Made by a program: the position numbers and the translations under genes. The notes beneath the pieces are model-generated. The model worked only from the letters and a program-made list of their open reading frames with translations. It was not told where the DNA came from and did not search any database. This document shows positions 25,070 to 31,905 of a stretch of DNA of 64,000 bases, piece by piece. The stretch covers positions 1 through 64,000 of the forward strand of contig NZ_CALJPG010000009.1 of assembly GCF_937980635.1 (NCBI RefSeq), read 5' to 3'. The stretch's first letter is position 1. Every line of letters begins with the position of its first letter. Source of the DNA: an uncultured Campylobacter sp. (GTDB lineage: Bacteria > Campylobacterota > Campylobacteria > Campylobacterales > Campylobacteraceae).

Positions 25070-26380
25070 ATGCTTAAGTTTGTTTCAACTCTGCTTTTTG
25101 CGCTGCTTTTCTCGGCATTTTTTATGCAAGGCTCGCTGCTTTATTATTTGGAGCAGCGATTTCACGATGACTTTGGGCTGGAAGAATGGCTGCGCCGCTC
25201 GCCGTTTCGCGTAGGCGGAGAGATCTACGAAAAGATTGCAAATGGCGCAGATAAGCTTGAGCAGCGTATCAAAGGCGAGGATATTAGCAAGGATGAGGAC
25301 GAGAGTTCGCATGGCGGAGGCGAAAATTTTAAAAAATCTGCGCAAGATCGTATGGCGGAAAATCAAGCTTTGCAAAGCACGAGGGCGCGAGATCACGATA
25401 CTTCGCAAAGCGTTAAACCGCAAGATAGCAAGCCGCAAGCCCATGCTGCAAAGAATTCGGCTTTAAATAATTCTACGCATCATTTCAAGACGCGCGATTC
25501 GGCGCAGGAGCCTTATGCACAAAATTCCATCCCTCAAAATTCTACTTCGCAAAATTCCGTGTCACAAAGCCTGGCTACAACAAGCTCTGTGCCGCGCAGC
25601 TCCGCTGCGTCGCAAAATCCCGTCACGGCAAGCGCAACCTTGCAAAGCGGCGAAAATTACGCTTCGCAACTTCCCGCTCCACAGGCTTTGGAGCAGAATT
25701 CAACGACGCAAAGCTCCGTGGAGGTTGATGCTAAAATTTCGCTTAGCGACGATGGCAAAATCCGCCTAAATGCAGGCGATGAGGTGCTTTTTATGGGCGA
25801 TAGTCTGATGCAATACGTGGGGATGAATGCTAAGAAATTTTTCCCGAAGCGAAGCCTGAGGGTGATCGATCTTAGCAAGCAATCTACGGGGCTTGCGAGC
25901 AAGAAATCTTTCGACTGGCAAAAGACGCTCGATACCGCGCTTCGCGAGAACGGCGGCGTTAAGCTCGTAGTCGTGCTTCTAGGCGCCAATGACGTCTGGG
26001 AGTACCGCGCAGGAGGTAAAACTTATGGCATTAAAACGCCGCGCTGGCGAGAGTTTTATGCCTCAAGGGTACGCGAGATCTACGATACGGCGCACTCGCA
26101 CGGTGCGGGAGTGCTGTGGCTTGCGATGCCGTGTATGCAAAAGCCAGATTTTGAGGAGAAAACGCAGTTGCTAAATCAAATATATGCCGACGCCAGCATG
26201 GCGCTTGGCGGGTATTTTATGCAAACAACCCCGCTGGTGTGCGAAAAAGGCGTCTATAAAACATATCTGCAAAGCGGCTCCAAGCTCGTGCGCGTGCGCC
26301 AAGACGACGGCATTCATATGAGCAAAGAGGGTTGCGAAGCGGTAGCGAAAGAAATTTTATCAAGGATTGAAGTTGAGTAA
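25070..26380 (+). CDS. patB: SGNH hydrolase-fold acetyltransferase PatB-like, with a repeat-rich linker
   Basis: 436 residues. There is an N-terminal membrane anchor (FVSTLLFALLFSAFFMQGSLLYYL), then a long Gln/Ser/Asn linker (about residues 85-225), then an SGNH domain with FMGDSLMQYVG (Ser nucleophile), LLGANDVWEY and the Asp/His block DDGIHMSKEG. PatB takes acetyl from PatA and places it on peptidoglycan in the periplasm; the GDSLMQ block and operon fit that family. The linker contains four 15-base units (25520-25579) giving QNSIP, QNSTS, QNSVS, QSLAT. It starts directly after patA and overlaps the ape1-like gene at its end. Confidence 0.8.
   Translation: MLKFVSTLLFALLFSAFFMQGSLLYYLEQRFHDDFGLEEWLRRSPFRVGGEIYEKIANGADKLEQRIKGEDISKDEDESSHGGGENFKKSAQDRMAENQALQSTRARDHDTSQSVKPQDSKPQAHAAKNSALNNSTHHFKTRDSAQEPYAQNSIPQNSTSQNSVSQSLATTSSVPRSSAASQNPVTASATLQSGENYASQLPAPQALEQNSTTQSSVEVDAKISLSDDGKIRLNAGDEVLFMGDSLMQYVGMNAKKFFPKRSLRVIDLSKQSTGLASKKSFDWQKTLDTALRENGGVKLVVVLLGANDVWEYRAGGKTYGIKTPRWREFYASRVREIYDTAHSHGAGVLWLAMPCMQKPDFEEKTQLLNQIYADASMALGGYFMQTTPLVCEKGVYKTYLQSGSKLVRVRQDDGIHMSKEGCEAVAKEILSRIEVE
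25520..25579 (+). repeat. 15-bp in-frame tandem repeat in the PatB linker
   Basis: The units at 25520-25534, 25535-25549, 25550-25564 and 25565-25579 each begin CAAAATTC or CAAAGCC. The encoded pentapeptides are QNSxx. Looser copies of the same words occur on both sides (CACAAAATTCC, GCAAAGCTC). Confidence 0.8.
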
Positions 26381-27425
26381 ATTTATAGCGATTTTATTTG
26401 CCGCTTTATTAGGCGGATGCGCAGCAAACGCAGGCGTTCGTGGCATAAATTCTGCAAATACAAAAAGTTCTGCGGGCTTTGGAGTGAAATTTTTTGGCGA
26501 TTCGCATTTAGGAAGCGACGCGCTGATAGATGCTTTCAGACACGGCTTTTTTGTGCAAAACAGCGTCGGCTTCGTGCCTGCAATGATGCCTAAATATCAC
26601 AAAAGCGAAAATATAGAATTTAAGCAAAGCGGCTTTAATGTAATCTCATCCCGCACCGAGCAAGACCCCGATTTCCCACTATGCGGAGTGATCGCTACCG
26701 GCAAAAAGGGCGCTAATGTGCGACTGGAGCTAAAGCAGCTTAGCGGAGATTTTTACGTCGAAATTTTGCATAAATCGGATCAGAGTGGCGAGATTTTTCG
26801 CGTGCGCGATGCAAGTGGGCTAAGCGCGTATATTTCGCAAGAAGTGCCGCAGAAATGGGAGTATTCTAAGCTACGACTTAGATTTCCGATCGAAATTCGA
26901 TCGCTGCGTGACGGAGCAGAGCTTGGAGGATATAAAATTTATCGTAAAAACGCGCGCTTTGCAGACTCTTGTGCGAGCAACGGCGCGTTTAGCAACCTCT
27001 ACGAAAAATGGGGTGCAGATGCCTTTGGTAGAGATTTTTCGGGACTTAGATACGATCTCGTAGTCATCGCTTACGGCACAAACGATGCGATGGATCCGAA
27101 ATTCGACGAGCAAAAATTCTACCAAAGCGTCCGTGGGCTGCTTCGCTCCGTCCGCTCCGCAGCTCCCGGTGCAAAAATCTTGCTCGTAGCGCCGCCGCGA
27201 AGCCCTAAAGTGCCAAACGCCTCACGCGCTGCGGAGGTGCTAGCGCATCTAGCGCGAGACGAAGGGGCGATGTTTTACGACATAGCTGGTCTTATGGATG
27301 AGGATGGCGGCTGGCGCGGCTGGCGCGAGCGCGGGCTTATCCGCCCCGACGAGATCCACTTACAAAAAGAGGGCTACGAAAAAATCGGCGCAGCGCTGGC
27401 GACGAAATTGCGCGGCAGGTTTTAA
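26373..27425 (+). CDS. ape1: Peptidoglycan O-acetylesterase Ape1-like lipoprotein
   Basis: About 350 residues with a lipoprotein signal (KFIAILFAALLGGC). The SGNH/GDSL blocks are FFGDSHLG near residue 42, YGTNDAMD near 230 and DEIHLQKEGYE near 328. Between the first two blocks lies a beta-rich domain of about 150 residues, as in Neisseria Ape1, where a carbohydrate-binding-type domain is inserted; GDSH rather than GDSL is also Ape1-like. It would remove O-acetyl groups so that lytic transglycosylases can act. I prefer the TTG at 26373 because GGA at 26364-26366 is then well spaced; a TTG at 26367 is possible. Either start lies inside the patB-like gene. Confidence 0.82.
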   Translation: MSKFIAILFAALLGGCAANAGVRGINSANTKSSAGFGVKFFGDSHLGSDALIDAFRHGFFVQNSVGFVPAMMPKYHKSENIEFKQSGFNVISSRTEQDPDFPLCGVIATGKKGANVRLELKQLSGDFYVEILHKSDQSGEIFRVRDASGLSAYISQEVPQKWEYSKLRLRFPIEIRSLRDGAELGGYKIYRKNARFADSCASNGAFSNLYEKWGADAFGRDFSGLRYDLVVIAYGTNDAMDPKFDEQKFYQSVRGLLRSVRSAAPGAKILLVAPPRSPKVPNASRAAEVLAHLARDEGAMFYDIAGLMDEDGGWRGWRERGLIRPDEIHLQKEGYEKIGAALATKLRGRF

Positions 27426-27845
27426 ATTTAATCTTTAAATTTAGGCGCCTCGCCGTGGAATTTATAAAGTTCGTTGTGAAATTTACAAAGCTCTTTGTGG
27501 AAATTGCACAATCCGCCGCAAAATTTACGCAGTTAGTTGCTAAATTTAAAATTTAGCAGTAGCAAAGGGGTCGCGTTTGCTTGGATTTTGCCGCTTAGAT
27601 CCGCGCCGCGAAATTTAAGATCAGAGGCCGCGGCTTTAAATTTGTGCGGCGACAGGTTTGATGCCCGCGCTTTTAGAATTTCGTCGCCTAAATTTACGAT
27701 TTTAATTTGGATTAAATTTGCGTGGTTGCGGATCGGAATGCTAGTCGTGTTTTGCAACGCGTGCGCTGCGTAAAATTTAGCGCTTAAAATTTCATTCTCA
27801 CGGGCTGCGGCAAAGCGCGGCGAGCTAAATTTAAAGGAGAGGCAG
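27426..27845. other. Gene-free stretch with a 21-bp tandem array
   Basis: 420 bases with no convincing gene. It holds five degenerate 21-base repeats (27455-27559) and many AAATTT words. The ribosome site of the next gene (AAGGAGAGG) is at its right end. Confidence 0.6.
27455..27559. repeat. Degenerate 21-bp tandem repeat between genes
   Basis: Units start at 27455, 27476, 27497, 27518 and 27539 with the form GTGrAATTTAyaAAGtTCgTT. One frame stays open through all five (for example VEFIKFV then VKFTKLF), ending at TAG 27554, but without a ribosome site. Confidence 0.75.
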
Positions 27846-28556
27846 ATGATATATCTTTGCGGAGATACGCACGGCATAAACGAGATCGGCAAAATAACGA
27901 ACAAGGCCTTTGCGGGCGGGCTTAGCGCCGATGATTTCGTCATCGTGCTCGGAGATTTCGGTCTGTTTTGGAGCGAGCGGATAGATGAGTTTATGGCGCG
28001 CAAAAATATAGAAAGATATTTCCCAGCCACACTTCTTTTTATCGACGGCAACCATGAAAATTTCGATATGTTGGACGAGCTGCCGCGCGAGCGGAAATTT
28101 GGCGGCACCGTGAGCGTGGGTGGCGAGAATATTTTTTGGCTGCGGCGCGGCGAAATTTACGAGATTGCTGGGCGACATTTTTTGTGTTTCGGCGGCGCGC
28201 TTAGCGTCGATAAGGCACATCGGATACCGGGGCTTAGCTGGTGGGCGCGCGAGATTCCAAGTGAGGAGGAGTTTGCTTGTGCGATACGAAATGCGCGCGA
28301 TTTCATCGCTACGGGCGGACGGATTGATGCGGTGCTGAGCCACACGGCGCCGTGGTTTGCGATGAAATTTTTAAAAGAATATCTTTGGTGCGGCAAAAGT
28401 ACCCCCGATAAAACGTCTGAGTATTTGGAGCGGATCTTTGAGCTCGTAAGGCCCGCGCGGTGGTATTTCGGACACTTTCACGGCGATAAGAAATTCCATA
28501 CGCACGGCTGCGATTTTTATCTCTGCTACGATGAAATTTTAAAATTTGAGGACTAG
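27846..28556 (+). CDS. Calcineurin-like metallophosphoesterase
   Basis: A 236-residue protein with the metal-binding blocks of the family in order: CGDTHGI (residues 5-11), LGDFGLFW (about 38), DGNHENFDML (about 66), LSHTAPW (about 164) and FGHFHGDK (about 212). It has no signal peptide or membrane helix, so it is probably cytoplasmic. The substrate cannot be told from sequence; relatives act on phosphodiesters, nucleotides or phosphoproteins. AAGGAGAGG precedes the ATG. It is followed by the SelW-like gene, which appears to have its own promoter. Confidence 0.85.
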   Translation: MIYLCGDTHGINEIGKITNKAFAGGLSADDFVIVLGDFGLFWSERIDEFMARKNIERYFPATLLFIDGNHENFDMLDELPRERKFGGTVSVGGENIFWLRRGEIYEIAGRHFLCFGGALSVDKAHRIPGLSWWAREIPSEEEFACAIRNARDFIATGGRIDAVLSHTAPWFAMKFLKEYLWCGKSTPDKTSEYLERIFELVRPARWYFGHFHGDKKFHTHGCDFYLCYDEILKFED

Positions 28557-28667
28557 TCTTGGGCTCGCGGCAGCAAAGCTTTGCAAACGGCGAAATTTCG
28601 CTCGTAAATTTTAAATGCTGAGGCGCGTGAAATTGGGCCTTTATATTAAAATTTAAGCTAGTTTGGC

Positions 28668-28673
28668 TACAAT
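28668..28673 (+). promoter_or_regulatory. Candidate -10 box for the SelW-like gene
   Basis: TACAAT in TTGGCTACAATGTGG, 29 bases before the ATG at 28702. Confidence 0.45.
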
Positions 28674-28701
28674 GTGGCACTTTTTTAGAAAGGAATAAAA
28701 G

Positions 28702-28935
28702 ATGAAGGTTGTAATTACTTATTGTAATTCTTGATCTTATAGACCGCAAGCTCTCCGTGTGAGAGATGAAATAACAGGCGTCTATAAGGATGCAGTTGTC
28801 GAGTTGGTCCCTGGTGGCAGCGGAGACTTTCTAGTAGAAGTTGACGGCAGAAAGCTTTTCTTTAATAAAGATTTTGCTAAGCCTCGTTTCCCAAGTGAAG
28901 GTGAAATTTTAAATCTAATTAAAGTTGCAGCCTAG
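28702..28935 (+). CDS. SelW/Rdx-family small selenoprotein (UGA at 28732-28734 read as Sec11)
   Basis: A 77-residue thioredoxin-fold protein. The frame is open from ATG 28702 to TAG 28933 apart from one TGA at codon 11. It begins MKVVITYCNS-Sec-SYRPQ, that is CxxU directly after a beta strand, as in SelW/SelT/SelH (Rdx) proteins. The rest has ALRVRDEITG, AVVELVPGGSGDFLVEVDG (the family's V-E-L.P...G.FEV pattern) and KLFFNKDFAKPRFPSEGEIL. AAAGGAATAAA precedes the ATG, a SECIS-type hairpin starts right after the TGA, and a clear terminator follows. Such proteins are thought to act as thiol or selenol redox enzymes; the partner is unknown. Standard gene finding misses this gene. Confidence 0.9.
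28732..28790 (+). promoter_or_regulatory. SECIS element of the SelW-like gene
   Basis: CTTATAGAC (28736-28744) pairs perfectly with GTCTATAAG (28780-28788). After one bulged C, GC (28746-28747) pairs with GC (28778-28779). At the tip, CTCTC (28751-28755) and GAGAG (28761-28765) close a CGUGU loop. The stem begins one base after the UGA, and the tip loop matches that of fdhA (GGUGU) in four of five bases. Confidence 0.78.
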
Positions 28936-28941
28936 CTCAAA

Positions 28942-28982
28942 GCCCGAAAGCGGGTCGTAAGATTTGCTTTCGGGCGTTTTTT
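28942..28982 (+). terminator. Rho-independent terminator after the SelW-like gene
   Basis: GCCCGAAAGC (28942-28951) and GCTTTCGGGC (28966-28975) form a perfect 10-bp stem, followed by GTTTTTT. It is the clearest intrinsic terminator in the window. Confidence 0.9.
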
Positions 28983-29212
28983 ATACTCAAATTTCATATC
29001 CGTAAATTTAATCGTAAAACTATTCTAAATTTTGCAAAAATCAGCGTTGCGTAAAGCTATACTAAATTATCCCACATTTTGGCAAATTTGAAAAGCTATT
29101 TTAATCAAAATTTATGCGAAGATCGCGGTTTAAATTTATCGCTCGGAGTTTATAAATTTCAAAAGAAAGAGGAATTTTTGCGAAATCAAAATTTCGCAAA
29201 AACAGGGGGAGA

Positions 29213-29779
29213 TTATTTATTTGCGCGCTCGATATACTCGCCGCGGACGGTGTCAACGCGGATGACCTCGCCTTCTAGCACGTGAAATGGGATCTGTACC
29301 ACGGCGCCGGTCTCAAGCGTGGCAGGCTTTTTGTTGCTGCCCTGCGTATCGCCGCGGAAATTCGGCGCAGTTTCTACGATCTTAAGCTCCACCACCTGCG
29401 GCACATCTACGCCGATCGCTTTGCCGTTGTAAAACATTATATTTACCATCATACCATCTAGCATCCATTTTTTCGCCTCGCCCACATCCTCGTCGCTGAT
29501 CGCGATCTGTTCGTAGCTATCGGTATCCATGAACTGACACGCCTCGCCATCGTCGTAGAGATACTGCATCTCTTTTTCCTCAAGATTCGGCGCCTCGCAT
29601 TTATCGCCCGCGTGGAAGGTCTTTTCAAGCACCTTGCCATCTATAAAAGATTTTATTTTAACGCGCACGAAAGCAGGTCCTTTGCCCGGTTTTACGTGTT
29701 GGTATTCTATGATTTTAAACGGAATTCCGTCCACCTCGATTTTTAGACCTTTTTTTAGATCGCCCATTGAATAAGCCAT
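29213..29779 (-). CDS. efp: Translation elongation factor P
   Basis: A 188-residue protein that enters stalled ribosomes and helps form Pro-Pro bonds. It has all three EF-P beta domains: N-terminal KKGLKIEVDGIPFKIIEYQHVKPGKGPAF with the modifiable Lys in the PGKGPAF loop (Lys about 34), the middle domain, and the C-terminal VQIPFHVLEGEVIRVDTVRGEYIER signature. Length is normal. It starts with ATG after AAGGAGAA. A minus-strand TATAAT at 29808-29813 gives a short leader and is divergent from the promoter of the DsbC/G-like gene. Confidence 0.97.
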   Translation of the reverse strand: MAYSMGDLKKGLKIEVDGIPFKIIEYQHVKPGKGPAFVRVKIKSFIDGKVLEKTFHAGDKCEAPNLEEKEMQYLYDDGEACQFMDTDSYEQIAISDEDVGEAKKWMLDGMMVNIMFYNGKAIGVDVPQVVELKIVETAPNFRGDTQGSNKKPATLETGAVVQIPFHVLEGEVIRVDTVRGEYIERANK

Positions 29780-29807
29780 AAATTTCTCCTTAAATTAATG
29801 AGGCGCG

Positions 29808-29813
29808 ATTATA
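29808..29813 (-). promoter_or_regulatory. Candidate -10 box for efp
   Basis: ATTATA on the plus strand reads TATAAT on the minus strand (GTTATAATCGCG), about 29 bases before the efp ATG. Confidence 0.55.
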
Positions 29814-29834
29814 ACAAATTTTATTTTAAATTGA

Positions 29835-29840
29835 TATAAT
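29835..29840 (+). promoter_or_regulatory. Candidate -10 box for the DsbC/G-like gene
   Basis: TATAAT in TTGATATAATTGGCG, 28 bases before the ATG at 29868. It is divergent from the efp promoter, with about 22 bases between the two boxes. Confidence 0.55.
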
Positions 29841-29867
29841 TGGCGAAATTTTAAGGGGAGGGAAGCT

Positions 29868-30608
29868 ATGAAAAAAATCATCTACGTTTTGGCTGTATGT
29901 GCGGCTTTTGCGCTTGGCGCGAATGCGAACGAAGCGGAGTTAGTGAAAAACCTAAAGCAAAGTCTAAATGATAAAAACGCTCAGCTCATCTCGATCGACA
30001 AACTAAACTCGCTAAACGGGCTAAATTTACTAATCGTCCGCTCGGGCGATAAAAAGGAGGCGTTTTTGGCTAGCGACGACGGCAAAAGTCTAGTGGCAGC
30101 AACTGAGGAGCCTAAGCTTGCAGACGCGGCAGACGCGGCGCTATTTAAGGCGAGAATGCAAACTTTAAAAGACGCCAACGATGCTGCCGCACTTAAGCTG
30201 CTAAAGAGCATAAATCCCGCGAGATTTGCCTATATCGAGTCGTTTGATAAAAATAATCCCTATGTGACCTACATCGTGGGCGATCCGGAATGTCCGTATT
30301 GCGCCGAGGAGATGAAAAGGATCACGAAGCATCTTCGCAACAGCAACGTAAAATTAATCTTTGCGCCGGTGCACGGCAAGAGCGCGTTTATCAAATCGGC
30401 ACTGATTTTAAAGCAGCTGAAGGCTCTCTCTCCGAGCGATCAAAAGGGCGCGATCGACGTGATTGAGAAATACTACGACAAGGACATGCAGGTAAACGAT
30501 GCGGACGTCTCAAAAGCCGAGCTTGACGCCGTGTATGCGGACACCAAGACGCTATTTTCAAAAGGCGTGATCAAATCAGTCCCATACGTGATCAAGGTGA
30601 AAAAATAG
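29868..30608 (+). CDS. Periplasmic thiol:disulfide oxidoreductase, DsbC/DsbG-like
   Basis: A 246-residue protein with a Sec signal (KKIIYVLAVCAAFALGANA). The thioredoxin-type domain has GDPECPYCAEEMKRI near residue 143 (CPYC active site) and a cis-Pro loop at the end (KSVPYVIKV). The N-terminal 110 residues resemble the dimerisation part of DsbC/DsbG rather than DsbA. CPYC rather than CGYC leaves the direction (isomerase or oxidase) open. GGGGAGGGAAG lies before the ATG. It is transcribed alone, back to back with efp. Confidence 0.85.
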   Translation: MKKIIYVLAVCAAFALGANANEAELVKNLKQSLNDKNAQLISIDKLNSLNGLNLLIVRSGDKKEAFLASDDGKSLVAATEEPKLADAADAALFKARMQTLKDANDAAALKLLKSINPARFAYIESFDKNNPYVTYIVGDPECPYCAEEMKRITKHLRNSNVKLIFAPVHGKSAFIKSALILKQLKALSPSDQKGAIDVIEKYYDKDMQVNDADVSKAELDAVYADTKTLFSKGVIKSVPYVIKVKK

Positions 30609-30970
30609 TCTAAATTTTAGGAATTTAAAGCGCGAGGTTTGTGTGCGAAAGGTGCCGTCAATTTGCGCCTTTGCGACGAGAGCCGCTCCGATATGCAAAG
30701 ATAAACTTTTCGCGATTTGTTTGCGAGAGGCGCAAGCTTGCGTGCAGATAGCGTGCTGTCTGCCTATCCATAGCGCCCGCCGTCCGCTCAACACACCTTC
30801 ATACCGCCTATCGATAGCGCGTCTGCCATGCCTTGCGCTTACCCATGCTCTGCCTATGCCGCCCGTAGATAGCGTATCCGTCGATAGCACCCCACTTATT
30901 TCTTGCGGCATACCGTACGCGCACGGTACCGCTCGCTCGCGCCATATTCTAGGCTTTTTTGGCGCGCAGT
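30609..30970. other. Gene-free stretch with GATAGCG words
   Basis: Unlike other gaps in this window it has no AAATTT words from about 30640 to 30960. The word GATAGCG or a near match occurs at 30747, 30769, 30813, 30868 and 30883. Open frames exist on both strands (30643-30987 plus, 30576-30974 minus), but neither looks like a known protein. Confidence 0.5.
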
Positions 30971-31807
30971 TCAAAGTAAAATTTTAAAATCCTCGAGCGA
31001 AAAGAGTAAAATTTTATCGCTTTTTAGGTTTTGTAGCTCGCCGCTAAAGCCGCTTTTAGAAAACAGCGCGAGCAGATCGGGCGCGAGGTGCGCTTTTTCG
31101 CATTTGAGCATTAGCTCGTTTAGCACGTTTTTTGAAATTTTTCGCTCCTTGTATTTGCACTCGCCCGCGACGCAAAAGCTCTCAAATTTCGCGTAGATGT
31201 CGATCTCGACCTCTTTGTTCCAGAAGCTTGAAATTTGCGAAATCTCTAAATTTAGATACTTTGCGAGCAGTTCTTTGCTTAAAATTTCAAACCCGAGCCC
31301 CGCATAAGCGTTGAAATCCGCTTTGATTAGGCTTAGCACGCGCTCTATCTCGCCGCGCCGCAGCGCGGGCAGGTTCGGCTCGATAAATCTAAACCAAAAT
31401 CTTGCAAAGTTGCTGCTGAAATGGACCTTGTCCGTGATATGGTAGCGGCGCAGCGCGCGCGGTAGGCGGTCGTTTTTGCGCTCTTTTTGCGCCCTTTGCT
31501 CGCTTGATTTTTCGGTGATTAAAAACTTCGCGTTTATGAGATCTGCGGTAATTTTTTGCGCCGTAAATCGCGGCAAGATTTTTGAAATTCCTATTTTTTT
31601 GCGGTCGCTTCTAGCGAATTTCATCAGCGCCTTTTTGATCTGCTCTTCGTGCTCGCCGCCAAATTTAAAGCGCTCGCCGAGTTGCTCGAAGCAGAGCAAA
31701 ATTTCATTTTCGATCGCTTCGAAAACGTCCGCGTAGCCGCTTATGCAGCCTATCTCATCAAATACGAAATGAAACTGCAAAATCGCGTCGATACCAGCAT
31801 CGCCCAA
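30971..31807 (-). CDS. DUF234-type protein with a C-terminal PD-(D/E)XK nuclease-like domain
   Basis: A 278-residue protein resembling the part that follows the AAA ATPase domain in archaeal-type ATPases (DUF234), here without the ATPase. The N-terminal half is helical (ENEILLCFEQLGERF.., a winged-helix-like region around RRYHITDKVHF and FARFWFRFIEPN). The C-terminal half has the nuclease-type pattern WNKEVEIDIYAKFESF then CVAGECKYKERKIS, with Glu/Asp and ECK spaced as in the fold. Activity is unproven. The apparent start is a TTG at 31807 with a weak ribosome site, so the true N-terminus is uncertain. It is divergent from the aminotransferase gene. Confidence 0.7.
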   Translation of the reverse strand: MGDAGIDAILQFHFVFDEIGCISGYADVFEAIENEILLCFEQLGERFKFGGEHEEQIKKALMKFARSDRKKIGISKILPRFTAQKITADLINAKFLITEKSSEQRAQKERKNDRLPRALRRYHITDKVHFSSNFARFWFRFIEPNLPALRRGEIERVLSLIKADFNAYAGLGFEILSKELLAKYLNLEISQISSFWNKEVEIDIYAKFESFCVAGECKYKERKISKNVLNELMLKCEKAHLAPDLLALFSKSGFSGELQNLKSDKILLFSLEDFKILL

Positions 31808-31875
31808 ATTTCGCGCCGTATCTTTTAACTCGTAAATTTCGCCCTCCTTGCGGGCGTAATTTTAGCGAGTTTGGA

Positions 31876-31881
31876 TATAAT
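31876..31881 (+). promoter_or_regulatory. Candidate -10 box for the class V aminotransferase gene
   Basis: TATAAT in TTTGGATATAATTTGC, 30 bases before the TTG start at 31906. Confidence 0.55.
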
Positions 31882-31905
31882 TTGCAAAAATTTTGGAGTC
31901 GCGCT

